A DNA stretch of 12,839 bases from an uncultured Verrucomicrobiota bacterium (GCA_946631535.1 CAMPAF010000043.1:1-12839), one strand, 5' to 3'; positions 5,988-12,839 are shown, counted from the first letter of the stretch. Program-made: numbers and translations. The notes: generated from the sequence alone by a model not told the origin.

Positions 5988-6604
5988 CTTTCGCAGACAG
6001 ATTGTTCGAACGCGCGGCGGACGTCGACGGAGTGGTGTTCGACTTCGGCGGAGTCATCTCCGTCTCGCCGGTGAAGGACTGGCCCATATATCCGTACTGC
6101 GCCGCGAAGGGCGTTGACCGCGCCGCGATGGATGCCGGCTGGAAGAAATACCGCTACCTGTGGGACGGAGGGTTCATCACGTTCGAGGAACTGTACGGGC
6201 GCATCTTCGCGGACGCGGGATGTCCGCCGCCCGACGCGGCTACGCTGGCCGACCTGTGGGAGCTCGACTCCGTGGGCTGGATACGCGTCCTGCGGCAGGA
6301 TACGCTAGAGCTCATGCGCCGACTGAAGGCGGCAGGCAAGAAGATCGGGATACTCTCGAACATGCCGCCGGATTTCTACGAACAGCTGTATGTGCCGCGT
6401 GCGGCGGAATATCGCGCTCTGGCGGACGCCGAGGTGATCTCCGGGCTCGTGAAGATGTACAAGCCCGCGAAGCCGATCTACGACCTGATGTCGCAACGGA
6501 TCGGGTTGCCGCCTGAGCGTCTGCTCTTCCTGGACGACGTGCCGTCGAACGTGGAGGCCGCGCGTAGCTACGGGTGGCAGAGCGAAGTGTACCCGTCGGC
6601 CTGA
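5978..6604 (+). CDS. HAD-superfamily phosphatase, YihX-like subgroup
   Basis: 208 residues. Haloacid dehalogenase fold: motif I with nucleophile D22 in VVFDFGGVIS, motif II S127-N128 in GILSNMP, motif III K162 in MYKPAKP, motif IV D186-D187 in FLDDVPSNVEAA. The second Asp of the usual DxD is Gly24 (DFG), as in subgroup IA members close to YihX-type sugar phosphatases. That Asp normally helps protonate the leaving group, so activity may differ. The helical cap is inserted between motifs I and II (about residues 30-115). Substrate cannot be predicted. It overlaps the 3' end of cmk; ATG 5978 or ATG 5984 (an ATGA overlap with the cmk stop) are both possible, with GGCGGA upstream fitting 5984 better. 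It converges on the next gene with a 10-bp gap. Confidence 0.9.
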   Translation: MEMTFADRLFERAADVDGVVFDFGGVISVSPVKDWPIYPYCAAKGVDRAAMDAGWKKYRYLWDGGFITFEELYGRIFADAGCPPPDAATLADLWELDSVGWIRVLRQDTLELMRRLKAAGKKIGILSNMPPDFYEQLYVPRAAEYRALADAEVISGLVKMYKPAKPIYDLMSQRIGLPPERLLFLDDVPSNVEAARSYGWQSEVYPSA

Positions 6605-6614
6605 ACGTCCGCCC

Positions 6615-8240
6615 CTACCAGAAGACGCGCACGCGCACGCCGGGGCGCATGTAGAAGCGCTTCGTGTGCTTCAGGTGCGGGAAGAGCGGCTGCACGAGAT
6701 GGCCTTCCGTCATCGGCACTATCACGACCGTGGGCTTGCTGCCGCCGGCGGCGAGCTGCTTGAGGTCGTCGAAGGATGTCCAGTAGCCGGTCTGCGGCTC
6801 GTAGGGGCGGTTGTACCACGGGAATGGCCACGTGTCGGCCGGCGGGAGGGCGACGGCGATGAAGGGGGGGAGATTGTGAGATTGCGGGATTGCGGGATTG
6901 GGGGACATGGCTGACGCGACGACAGCGGCGAGCTGCTGGACCTCGGGCGAGGCCGAAGCGTAATTGTAGGGAATGTCCTTGGAATCGGGATCGCGCGACA
7001 TGCGGGCAATCTGGTAACCGTTCGCCAGAAGCAGCATGACTGCGGCAATAGCCAAGGGCAACGTGCCCAGGGTCTTGGTCAGGCGCGGATGGTCCTGTAG
7101 CCAGACGGCATAGGCCCTGTATTCCGCCGGCAATCCGGATAGCGGAGGTAGCGAACAGGCTGCCGTGAACATGCCGCATGCAACCGCAAATCCAAGCACG
7201 GCGGCCAACAGCAGGCCGATGTGCATCTGAAGCGCGCACCAGGGGGTCTTGTACGGTATGAGGGAATAGAAGGCTAGAAGCAGGAGCGCGTAGCCGAGCG
7301 TGAAAAGGAACGTCCTCGACAACGGACCGCAGGCGCGTGCGCGAAGCTCTGGGCGTATTGCCGTCCAAACGAACCGCGCGAACAGGCCGCAGCCGCAGCC
7401 GCACAGGACGAAGAATGCGAGCACGCCGCATTCGTCGCCAAAGAGCCACCGAAGATACTGCCACCATGGGTGGACATGATCGGCGGCGCCAGCGGATGCC
7501 GCGGAGCCGGCGGCGCGGCCGAGGTAGGAGAGCGGCGCGGCGATGAAGGCGTTGTAGACGCCCTGCCAGCAGGAGGCGAACGACGAGTAGAAGAGGATGG
7601 CGGTGAGCGCGAATCCGGCCAGCGCCAGCACCGCGTCGCGCATCTCGAACCGCATTTCCTCCCGGAATCGCCATGCGAGCGGGATTCCCGCGATCCCTGC
7701 GGCGGCGAAGGCAAGCAGGCTGGTTTCCTTGGTGGCGAAGGCGAGCCCGGCGGCGATGCCGAAGAGAAGCGCCCATGTCCCTGGTTTCCATCGCTTGCCG
7801 GGATGCATGTAGCCGACGCCGGCCCAGAACATCATCAGGGTGAAGCATGCGAGGAGCATCTCCTGGATGAAGTCCGTGGCGAAGAAGGCAAAGACGGGAG
7901 AGGTGCCCAGCAGGAGCGCGAAAAGGCATGGAGCAAGCCAGCCGACGAAAGCGCCGACGGGCTTTGCCACCTTGCGGACGGCAAGGAATCCGAACGCGAG
8001 CGCGAGGACTGCGAAGAGAAGGGGCGTGCAGCGTAGGAGCGTGCCGTCAAGCGTGGCGAGGGAGTTGTGGCCGGCGGCCTTCTGGATTGCGGCGGCGGCG
8101 TAGTACAGCGTGGGGCCATGATGGTCGTCGGGCCGGTATTCGTAGCGGCCCGTCTCCAGCAGGCGCCCCGTGGTGAAGGCCTGGTTGGCCTCGTCCGGAT
8201 GGAACGTGCGTGCGAAGAACGTTGAAGGGTTGTCGCGCAT
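6615..8240 (-). CDS. Agl23-like (TIGR03663-type) membrane glycosyltransferase-family protein
   Basis: 541 residues, strongly hydrophobic in the middle, with roughly ten membrane spans. Near the N-terminus it has H14-P15-D16-E17, then a G-x-Y-x-YxPDDHHGPTLYY block. This is the signature of TIGR03663/Agl23-like proteins, relatives of GT-C (PMT/ArnT-like) glycosyltransferases in which the Asp-Glu of the first outer loop is catalytic or metal/lipid-phosphate binding. The soluble C-terminal part (about residue 400 on) carries a tandem-repeat-encoded stretch, then YNRPYEPQTGYW. Oddly, only 13 residues precede HPDE, where relatives have a first membrane helix; further codons up to 8333 are not hydrophobic either. 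ATG 8240 is chosen because a TATAAT lies 7 nt upstream. No partner gene (such as a flippase) is adjacent. Actual acceptor and donor unknown. Confidence 0.8.
   Translation of the reverse strand: MRDNPSTFFARTFHPDEANQAFTTGRLLETGRYEYRPDDHHGPTLYYAAAAIQKAAGHNSLATLDGTLLRCTPLLFAVLALAFGFLAVRKVAKPVGAFVGWLAPCLFALLLGTSPVFAFFATDFIQEMLLACFTLMMFWAGVGYMHPGKRWKPGTWALLFGIAAGLAFATKETSLLAFAAAGIAGIPLAWRFREEMRFEMRDAVLALAGFALTAILFYSSFASCWQGVYNAFIAAPLSYLGRAAGSAASAGAADHVHPWWQYLRWLFGDECGVLAFFVLCGCGCGLFARFVWTAIRPELRARACGPLSRTFLFTLGYALLLLAFYSLIPYKTPWCALQMHIGLLLAAVLGFAVACGMFTAACSLPPLSGLPAEYRAYAVWLQDHPRLTKTLGTLPLAIAAVMLLLANGYQIARMSRDPDSKDIPYNYASASPEVQQLAAVVASAMSPNPAIPQSHNLPPFIAVALPPADTWPFPWYNRPYEPQTGYWTSFDDLKQLAAGGSKPTVVIVPMTEGHLVQPLFPHLKHTKRFYMRPGVRVRVFW
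6872..6903. repeat. Four 8-bp tandem units inside the Agl23-like gene
   Basis: Plus-strand units GATTGTGA, GATTGCGG, GATTGCGG, GATTGGGG, flanked by further G-runs. They are translated on the minus strand as a Pro/Asn/Ser/His-rich linker between the last membrane span and the C-terminal soluble part, a position that tolerates insertion. The frame stays open through the tract. Confidence 0.75.
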
Positions 8241-8247
8241 GGAAGAT

Positions 8248-8253
8248 ATTATA
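8248..8253 (-). promoter_or_regulatory. Extended -10 promoter, probably leaderless, for the Agl23-like gene
   Basis: Minus-strand TGG-TATAAT, with the hexamer at 8253-8248 and only 7 nt to the ATG at 8240. Transcription would begin at or within one base of the start codon. No Shine-Dalgarno and no convincing -35 hexamer are present. The intergenic space 8241-8326 is shared with the divergent symporter promoter. Confidence 0.6.
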
Positions 8254-8314
8254 CCATGACGGGCGGGGAGCCGCCGCCGTGAAAAACAATGCGCACGAAC
8301 GGCGCGATTTCGGC

Positions 8315-8320
8315 TATAAT
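8315..8320 (+). promoter_or_regulatory. -10 promoter, probably leaderless, for the symporter
   Basis: Perfect TATAAT with exactly 6 nt to the ATG at 8327, no Shine-Dalgarno and no clear -35 hexamer. The predicted transcript starts at the initiation codon. The preceding bases are GGC, so this one lacks the TGn extension seen at its neighbours. Confidence 0.6.
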
Positions 8321-8326
8321 ACCGCC

Positions 8327-9814
8327 ATGACAAACTTGATAGACTTGCTGATCATCGGCGTGTACCTGGTGGGCACCACGCTTTTCGGGTGCAGCTTCTT
8401 CTTCAAGAAGAAAGGCGGGGACGCGGCCAACACGTTCATGACTGGCGGCGGCAGGCTGCCGACTTGGGCGATCGCGCTCTCGGTGTTCGCCACGCACGTC
8501 TCCTCCATCTCCTTCCTCGCCCTGCCGGAGGGCGCGTTCGACAAGAACTGGTGGGGCTGGGTCAACTCGATCACCGTCCCCATCGCCACGCTGGTCGCCG
8601 CCATCTGGTTCGTGCCGTTCTACCGCCGCGCCACGAGCGTCTCGGCGTACTCGTTCCTGGAGAAGCGCTTCGGCGCGTGGGCGCGCATCTACGCGAGCGC
8701 GTGCTTCCTCGTGATGCAGAGCGCGCGCTCGGGCATCATCCTCCTGCTGCTGGCGATCCTCGTCAACCAGCTGCTCGGGTTCTCGTACGAGTCGATCATC
8801 ATCGTCACGGGCGTCGCCACGCTCGTCTACTCTATGATGGGCGGCTTCTCCGCGGTGGTGTGGACGGACGCCATCCAGTCGCTGATCCTGATCGGAGGAA
8901 CGGTGGTGTGCGTCGTGTGCCTCCTCGTCTTCACGCCGGATCTCGCGGGCAACCTCCAGGACGCCTGGGAGGCGGGCAAGATATCGCTGGGGTCGATGGA
9001 CCTCTCGGACTGGGGCAGCAACACCTTCTGGGTGCTATTCTTCTACGGCATCTGCATCAACCTCCAGAACTTCGGCGTGGACCAGTGCTACACGCAGCGG
9101 TACGTGGCGGCGAAGGACGGGAAGGCGGCGGTTCGCACCATCTGGGGGTCGGCGTGCCTCTACGTACCGGTCACGCTCCTCTTCACCGTCATCGGCACGC
9201 TCCTCTGGATGTACAACCACGCCACTGGCGCGGTGCCGGCGGGGACGAAGGCGGCCGAGGTGTTTCCGTGGTTCATAATGCACAAGCTCCCCACGGGTGT
9301 CTCGGGCCTCCTCGTGGCCGCGATCATCGCGGCGGCGATGTCGACCGTGTCGACGACGCTCAACTCCGGCTCCACGGTGCTGCTGGAGGACTACTGGAAG
9401 CGGTTCTTCCCATCTCGCGCCAGCGACCGCGCGAACATGGTGTTCCTCCGCGCGATGACCGTGCTTCTCGCGCTCGTTTCGATCGGCATCGCGCTCGCGG
9501 TCGTATGGGTGTGGGGCAAGGACAACAAGACCGTGCTCGGCATGTGGTACATGCTCCAGGGCGTACTCTCCGGCGGCATGCTGGGGCTCTTCCTCATCGG
9601 CGCGTTCTCGAGGCGCACGCGTCCGTGGCACGCGGTGGTGGCGACGGCCAGCGGGTTCCTGCTGCTGGTGTGGGTGGTGTTCGGACAGAAGATTCTGCCG
9701 CTGCCGTGGCCGCTCCACGTCAATCTCTCGATCGTGTTCGCCACGCTGGCGATCGTGACGGTCGGCTTCTCCCTCGGCGCGCTCTGCGGCAGGAGCGCGA
9801 AGCCTGTGGTATAA
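8327..9814 (+). CDS. Sodium:solute symporter (SSS/SLC5 family)
   Basis: 495 residues with about 13 hydrophobic spans, standard for the family; it couples Na+ entry to uptake of a solute across the inner membrane. Recognisable pieces: the N-terminal span followed by a FMTGGGRLPTWAIALSxFAT segment (TM1-TM2, where family members bind Na+ and substrate), the family signature around GGFSAVVWTDAIQ (TM5-TM6), and AAIIAAAMSTVSTTLNSGST in TM8, the Na2-site Ser/Thr pair region. The substrate is not deducible; relatives carry sugars, sialic acid, amino acids or vitamins, and no catabolic gene is adjacent to hint. ATG 8327 is chosen over an in-frame upstream start at 8210 because the extra residues are charged and overlap the divergent gene, while TATAAT lies 6 nt before 8327. 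Its TAA stop lies inside the -10 box of the next gene. Confidence 0.92.
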   Translation: MTNLIDLLIIGVYLVGTTLFGCSFFFKKKGGDAANTFMTGGGRLPTWAIALSVFATHVSSISFLALPEGAFDKNWWGWVNSITVPIATLVAAIWFVPFYRRATSVSAYSFLEKRFGAWARIYASACFLVMQSARSGIILLLLAILVNQLLGFSYESIIIVTGVATLVYSMMGGFSAVVWTDAIQSLILIGGTVVCVVCLLVFTPDLAGNLQDAWEAGKISLGSMDLSDWGSNTFWVLFFYGICINLQNFGVDQCYTQRYVAAKDGKAAVRTIWGSACLYVPVTLLFTVIGTLLWMYNHATGAVPAGTKAAEVFPWFIMHKLPTGVSGLLVAAIIAAAMSTVSTTLNSGSTVLLEDYWKRFFPSRASDRANMVFLRAMTVLLALVSIGIALAVVWVWGKDNKTVLGMWYMLQGVLSGGMLGLFLIGAFSRRTRPWHAVVATASGFLLLVWVVFGQKILPLPWPLHVNLSIVFATLAIVTVGFSLGALCGRSAKPVV

Positions 9815-9815
9815 T
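9807..9815 (+). promoter_or_regulatory. Extended -10 promoter, probably leaderless, for the UbiA-like gene
   Basis: TGG-TATAAT with the hexamer at 9810-9815, then 6 nt to the GTG start at 9822. The hexamer overlaps the TAA stop of the symporter (9812-9814). There is no ribosome binding site between it and GTG and no -35 hexamer. The gene may also be reached by read-through from the symporter. Confidence 0.55.
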
Positions 9816-9821
9816 TGCCCC

Positions 9822-10709
9822 GTGAAAATCAGACCCTGGCTACAGTTCTTCAGGCTGCCCAACCTGCCGACGGCGCCCGGCGACGCGCTCGCCGGGGCGG
9901 CGTTCCTGCTTCAGGACGGCGCCGGCGGGTTCGCGCAGGCTGTGGCGGCCGGCGCGGCGTCGCTAGGCCTCTACATGTTCGGCCTGGCGGACAACGACAT
10001 CGTCGGCGTGGACGCCGATTCTCAGGGCCGGCCGGATCGTCCGCTCGCGCGGGGCGACATCTCGATGCGTGCGGCGCGCGTGGCGCGCGCGCTCTGCCTC
10101 GCTGGCGCGGTGGCAGCGGGCGCGTGCGCTCTGCTGCCGCCGGCGTGGTGGGTAGCGGCGGCGGCGCTCGCCGGAACCGTCATCGCCTACAACCGCACCA
10201 AGTCCAAGTGGCTGATGGGCCTGTGCCGCGGCCTTAGCGTGGCGTGCGGCGCGTTCGCCGTGTGGGAGCCGACGTGGCAAGGGAACGGAAAGTGGATGGT
10301 CGCGGCGCTGGCCGCCGGATGGACGCTTTACATCACGGCCGTAACGTGGCTTTCGGAGGGGGAGGAGACCGAGTCGGAGGGGCTTGGCAAGATGGTGTCG
10401 TTGTGGGGGATGTCCGCCTGCGTGCCGCTTCTTGCGTGCATGTTCGTTCCCGAGGAGCAGGTGGTCTTGCCGGCGGTGGGGAGCCTGTTCGCGATCTTCG
10501 CTTGGATCGTGGCGACGGTTCCGGTGGTTGGTCCGCACGGGCCTGCGGAGCGCCGCCGCGCCGTCGGGCAGGCCATCGGCGCGCTCCTGTACCTGCAGAT
10601 CGGCTACATGCTCGTGGTGCCGCGCAGGGAGTTCTTCGTGCTGGCTGTGGCGCTGTGGCTGGCCGCGCGCCTGGTCCGCAGGGTCGCCCCCGACATTTCC
10701 GGTTCGTAG
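9822..10709 (+). CDS. UbiA-superfamily prenyltransferase, EboC-like
   Basis: 295 residues, multi-spanning membrane protein. UbiA enzymes transfer a prenyl group from a polyprenyl diphosphate to an acceptor within the membrane. The N-terminal RLPNLPTAPGDALAG and the second-loop MGLCRGLS resemble, from memory, the EboC-type branch. The first Asp-rich loop reads N58-D-I-V-G-V-D64-A-D66 followed by RPDRPLARGDIS. The usual N-x3-D-x3-D has Gly62 in place of the middle Asp, although D59 and D64 lie close by. K206-type polar residues of loop two are represented by the TKSK stretch. The start is GTG, giving the typical short N-terminus. I see no other ebo genes in the window; the nearby polyprenyl synthetase could supply substrate, but it is 6 kb away. 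Acceptor unknown. Confidence 0.85.
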   Translation: MKIRPWLQFFRLPNLPTAPGDALAGAAFLLQDGAGGFAQAVAAGAASLGLYMFGLADNDIVGVDADSQGRPDRPLARGDISMRAARVARALCLAGAVAAGACALLPPAWWVAAAALAGTVIAYNRTKSKWLMGLCRGLSVACGAFAVWEPTWQGNGKWMVAALAAGWTLYITAVTWLSEGEETESEGLGKMVSLWGMSACVPLLACMFVPEEQVVLPAVGSLFAIFAWIVATVPVVGPHGPAERRRAVGQAIGALLYLQIGYMLVVPRREFFVLAVALWLAARLVRRVAPDISGS

Positions 10710-10721
10710 GCGTCCGCTTTT

Positions 10722-10730
10722 TGGTATAAT
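10722..10730 (+). promoter_or_regulatory. Extended -10 promoter for lpxA
   Basis: TGG-TATAAT with the hexamer at 10725-10730, 13 bp after the UbiA-like stop. No -35 hexamer is evident 17 bp upstream. The predicted leader of ~36 nt contains AGAAGGAA (10755-10762), so lpxA has a conventional Shine-Dalgarno, unlike the three upstream genes with the same box. Confidence 0.55.
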
Positions 10731-10772
10731 CTACGTGTCCGCGCGCAAGCGGGCAGAAGGAATGATTTAGAC

Positions 10773-11555
10773 ATGGCCATAAACATCCATCCCACGGCGA
10801 TCGTGGACAAGAACGCGCAGCTCGGCGAGGACGTCGAGATAGGCCCGTACGCGACAGTTGAGGGCGACGTGAAGATCGGTGCCGGCACGAAGGTGCAGCA
10901 GGGCGCCATCCTGCGCGGGCACACGACAATCGGCGAGAAGTGCCAGATTTTTCCGTATGCCTGCATCGGCATGAAGACGCAGGACCTCAAGTACGAGGAA
11001 GGCTCGGTCAGCTACGTCGAGATCGGCGACCGCACCGTGATACGCGAGTTCGCCACCGTTCACCTCGGCACGAAGGACGGCGAGAAGACGATCATCGGCA
11101 GCGACTGCCTGTTCATGGCCTACTGCCACGCGGCGCACGGGTGCGTGCTCGGCAACCACGTGATCTGCTCCAACAGCGTGCAGCTGGCCGGAGACGTGCA
11201 CATACAGGACTACGCCATCATCGGCGGGTGCGCGGCGTCGCACCAGTTCTGCACCGTCGGCAGGCACGCGATGGTGGGCGGCATGTCGAAGATACGCCAG
11301 GACGTTCCGCCGTTCATGCTTTGCGACATGCAGGAAGGCTCGATGCGCGTGATCGGCCCGAACGTGGTGGGACTCACGCGGCGCGGGTTCAAGCGCGAGA
11401 TCATGCAGGCGCTGAAGGAGGCTTTCCGCTTCATCTACCACAGCGGGCTCAACAGGTCGCAGGCGCTCGAGCGCGTCGAGAACGACGTGGAGCAGTTCGA
11501 CGAGGTCAAGGAGCTTGTGGCGTTCTACCGCAACTCCACGCGGGGAGTGTGCTGA
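10773..11555 (+). CDS. lpxA: UDP-N-acetylglucosamine O-acyltransferase (lipid A synthesis, first step)
   Basis: 260 residues, matching the ~260 of the family. It moves a 3-hydroxyacyl chain from acyl carrier protein to the 3-OH of UDP-GlcNAc in the cytosol, as a homotrimer. The N-terminal ~190 residues are hexapeptide repeats of a left-handed beta-helix (IHPTAIVDKNAQLGEDVEIG and onward). H119 and H122 in YCHAAHGC correspond to E. coli His122 and the catalytic His125, and EFATVHLGT matches the HxGT segment. The segment IGPNVVGLTRRGF leads into the C-terminal helical domain. No residue looks aberrant. It implies an outer membrane with lipid A; no other lpx genes are in the window. It is followed after 7 bp by an unrecognised gene, probably cotranscribed. 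Confidence 0.96.
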   Translation: MAINIHPTAIVDKNAQLGEDVEIGPYATVEGDVKIGAGTKVQQGAILRGHTTIGEKCQIFPYACIGMKTQDLKYEEGSVSYVEIGDRTVIREFATVHLGTKDGEKTIIGSDCLFMAYCHAAHGCVLGNHVICSNSVQLAGDVHIQDYAIIGGCAASHQFCTVGRHAMVGGMSKIRQDVPPFMLCDMQEGSMRVIGPNVVGLTRRGFKREIMQALKEAFRFIYHSGLNRSQALERVENDVEQFDEVKELVAFYRNSTRGVC

Positions 11556-11562
11556 GGGGCAG

Positions 11563-12522
11563 ATGAACAGGCACGACGTCAACGAGATCGCAAAGGCGAT
11601 CGCCGCTCTCGACCTATGGGAGAAGGCGTCGGCGCACAACTGGGCGCTCGTGCCGCAGACGAGCGAGCTGCCGTATCTGGTGACCGCCGGGCCGGAGAAC
11701 AAGAAGGGCAGTCCCGTCCTCGGCCGGCTGCAGCTGTTCCCGGGGTTCGTGCCGTTCCGCGACTTCATGCTGTCGCGCAAGATCAAGGACTTCGGCGTCG
11801 GCATGTCGCCGATGGACTTCGACCATTTCGAGATGGTGTCCGCCAAGGGCGGCGTCACGGAGCTGTTCGTGTACGAGCCCGGCTTCGTGCCGCGCGCGCT
11901 CACGGACGCCGAGCGCGAGTTCCTCGCGCCGCTCCTATACGAGTGCTACGGGCTGATGATGCGCCTCGAGGAGAATCCCGACCTGCCGCTCGCGTACTTG
12001 AAGGAGAACGCGATCTTCGCGCGCAAGGAGATTTCCGAGAACGTCTGGATCGACGGTCCGCTGAAGCTGCCAGACGAGCGCCAGAACCCGTACACCGAGC
12101 AGGTGTCGCTCAGCAAGGCCAAGTGCGCGGCTGCGGCGAAGCTGCCGACCGCGGCGGCGGAGAAGTGGGAGCTCGACTTCGTGATGGTGCCGGCGTACCA
12201 GACGAGGGAGAAGCGTTCGCGCTTCCTCTACATACTGGCGGCGGTGGACTCCGCAACCGGCGAGCGGCGCGTGTGGGAGAAGATGTCGGTGGACGGCAAG
12301 CCGGGTGGCCTGAAGCGCATGTGGGAGGCGCACGCGCAGCGCGTGCTGGACCGCATCCTCGTCGAGGGCCGGATACCCGGCGCGCTGCACGTCCGTTCGC
12401 CGCGCATGGCGCGGTTCCTGCGTCCGCTTGGCATGCAGCTGCCGTTCAAGCTCGTGCAGTTCGCCAAGCTCCCCGCGCTGGAGGCGACGCTCGAGCTTGC
12501 CATACGCTCAAACACGATCTGA
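11563..12522 (+). CDS. Uncharacterised cytosolic protein between lpxA and gatB
   Basis: 319 residues, no signal peptide and no membrane span. I do not recognise a named family with confidence. The N-terminal half starts with a WEKASAHNW helix and a beta-rich segment. The C-terminal half, from about residue 195 (WELDFVMVPAYQ, then FLYILAAVDSATGE, then a long helix MWEAHAQRVLDRIL and PGALHVRSPRMARFL), recalls from memory the DUF7309/DUF6930 pair of uncharacterised proteins: a strand-strand-helix core with an alternating 'VD..TG' turn. No catalytic motif is obvious. GAGGGG immediately precedes ATG 11563. It lies 7 bp after lpxA and 10 bp before gatB, so it very likely belongs to one transcript with them. 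An earlier in-frame start at 11515 overlaps lpxA and lacks a ribosome binding site. Confidence 0.8.
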   Translation: MNRHDVNEIAKAIAALDLWEKASAHNWALVPQTSELPYLVTAGPENKKGSPVLGRLQLFPGFVPFRDFMLSRKIKDFGVGMSPMDFDHFEMVSAKGGVTELFVYEPGFVPRALTDAEREFLAPLLYECYGLMMRLEENPDLPLAYLKENAIFARKEISENVWIDGPLKLPDERQNPYTEQVSLSKAKCAAAAKLPTAAAEKWELDFVMVPAYQTREKRSRFLYILAAVDSATGERRVWEKMSVDGKPGGLKRMWEAHAQRVLDRILVEGRIPGALHVRSPRMARFLRPLGMQLPFKLVQFAKLPALEATLELAIRSNTI

Positions 12523-12532
12523 AAGGAAAGAC

Positions 12533-12839
12533 ATGGAATTCGAGAATACGATCGGCCTAGAGACGCACGTCCAGCTGAAGACGCGCACGAAGATGTTCTG
12601 CGGCTGCCTGCTGAAGACGGGCTGCGAGCCGAACACGAACGTCTGCCCCGTGTGCCTGGGGTATCCCGGCGCGCTTCCCGTGGCGAACAAGGAGGCCATC
12701 CGGCTCACGGTGATGAGCGGCCTCATGCTCGGGTGCGAGATCAACCGGCACGCCACGTTCGACCGGAAGAACTACTTCTACCCGGACATGGCGAAGGACT
12801 ACCAGATCTCCGAGAACGGCAACCCGCTCTGCATCGGCG
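12533..12839 (+). CDS. gatB: Asp/Glu-tRNA amidotransferase subunit B, N-terminal part
   Basis: The first 102 residues are visible; the gene runs off the right edge. GatB, with GatA and GatC, converts misacylated Glu-tRNA(Gln) and/or Asp-tRNA(Asn) to the amides, and GatB binds and activates the tRNA-linked acid. Signatures: EFENTIGLETHVQLKT at the N-terminus, the Cys cluster FCGC and CPVCLGYPGALPVAN (a zinc-type site in many bacterial GatB), and TFDRKNYFYPDMAKDYQIS. AAAGGA lies 7 nt upstream of the ATG. No gatA or gatC is seen in the visible part, so the subunits are not arranged A-C-B directly before it. Confidence 0.97.
   Translation, partial: MEFENTIGLETHVQLKTRTKMFCGCLLKTGCEPNTNVCPVCLGYPGALPVANKEAIRLTVMSGLMLGCEINRHATFDRKNYFYPDMAKDYQISENGNPLCIG

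Noticed and set aside
6568..7929. Second long minus-strand frame overlapping the Agl23-like gene
   Set aside because: The translation is Arg/Pro-rich with no motifs and shares its strand with the real, motif-bearing membrane protein in another frame.
8210..8326. 39-residue N-terminal extension of the symporter
   Set aside because: It overlaps the start of the divergent gene, is charged rather than membrane-like, and has the -10 box inside it.

Overview
This is a GC-rich, densely coded bacterial window with 13 recognisable protein-coding genes. Two of them run off the ends. lpxA (lipid A synthesis) and several signal-peptide proteins point to a Gram-negative cell envelope. The gene content and style (secreted beta-helix and discoidin-type proteins, an Agl23-like membrane glycosyltransferase, short degenerate repeats between and inside genes) would fit a Kiritimatiellota/Verrucomicrobiota-type genome. 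That placement is an inference from style and is not proven by any single gene.

Layout. 1-773 is the 3' end of a secreted Gly-rich beta-helix repeat protein. 829-1389 is rdgB (nucleotide pool cleaning). It converges on a small exported protein with three Cys3His repeats (1838-1404, minus). A divergent promoter region follows, then a tight run: a discoidin-like secreted protein (2045), a short polyprenyl synthetase (2698) and gmk (3311). Next comes an exported S66 LD-carboxypeptidase (4177-5148) flanked by two direct copies of a structured ~150 bp repeat. It is followed by cmk (5310) and a HAD phosphatase (5978). The HAD gene converges on a multi-spanning glycosyltransferase-like gene (8240-6615, minus). 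That gene is divergent from a sodium:solute symporter (8327), which is followed by a UbiA/EboC-like prenyltransferase (9822), lpxA (10773), an unrecognised gene (11563) and the start of gatB (12533).

Functional picture. Most of the window is housekeeping: nucleotide metabolism (rdgB, gmk, cmk), isoprenoid chemistry (polyprenyl synthetase, UbiA-like), envelope work (lpxA, S66 peptidase, glycosyltransferase-like protein) and translation (gatB). The order does not define one pathway.

The most unusual signals are non-genic. First, a pair of near-identical inverted-repeat elements brackets exactly one gene, between two nucleotide-kinase genes. Each element carries long imperfect terminal arms and two GC-rich hairpins whose loops are complementary to each other. 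Second, three genes in a row around 8240-9822 have a perfect TATAAT 6-7 nt before the start codon and no Shine-Dalgarno, as expected for leaderless mRNAs. Third, there are three short tandem tracts of 7- or 8-bp units, two of them absorbed in frame inside proteins.
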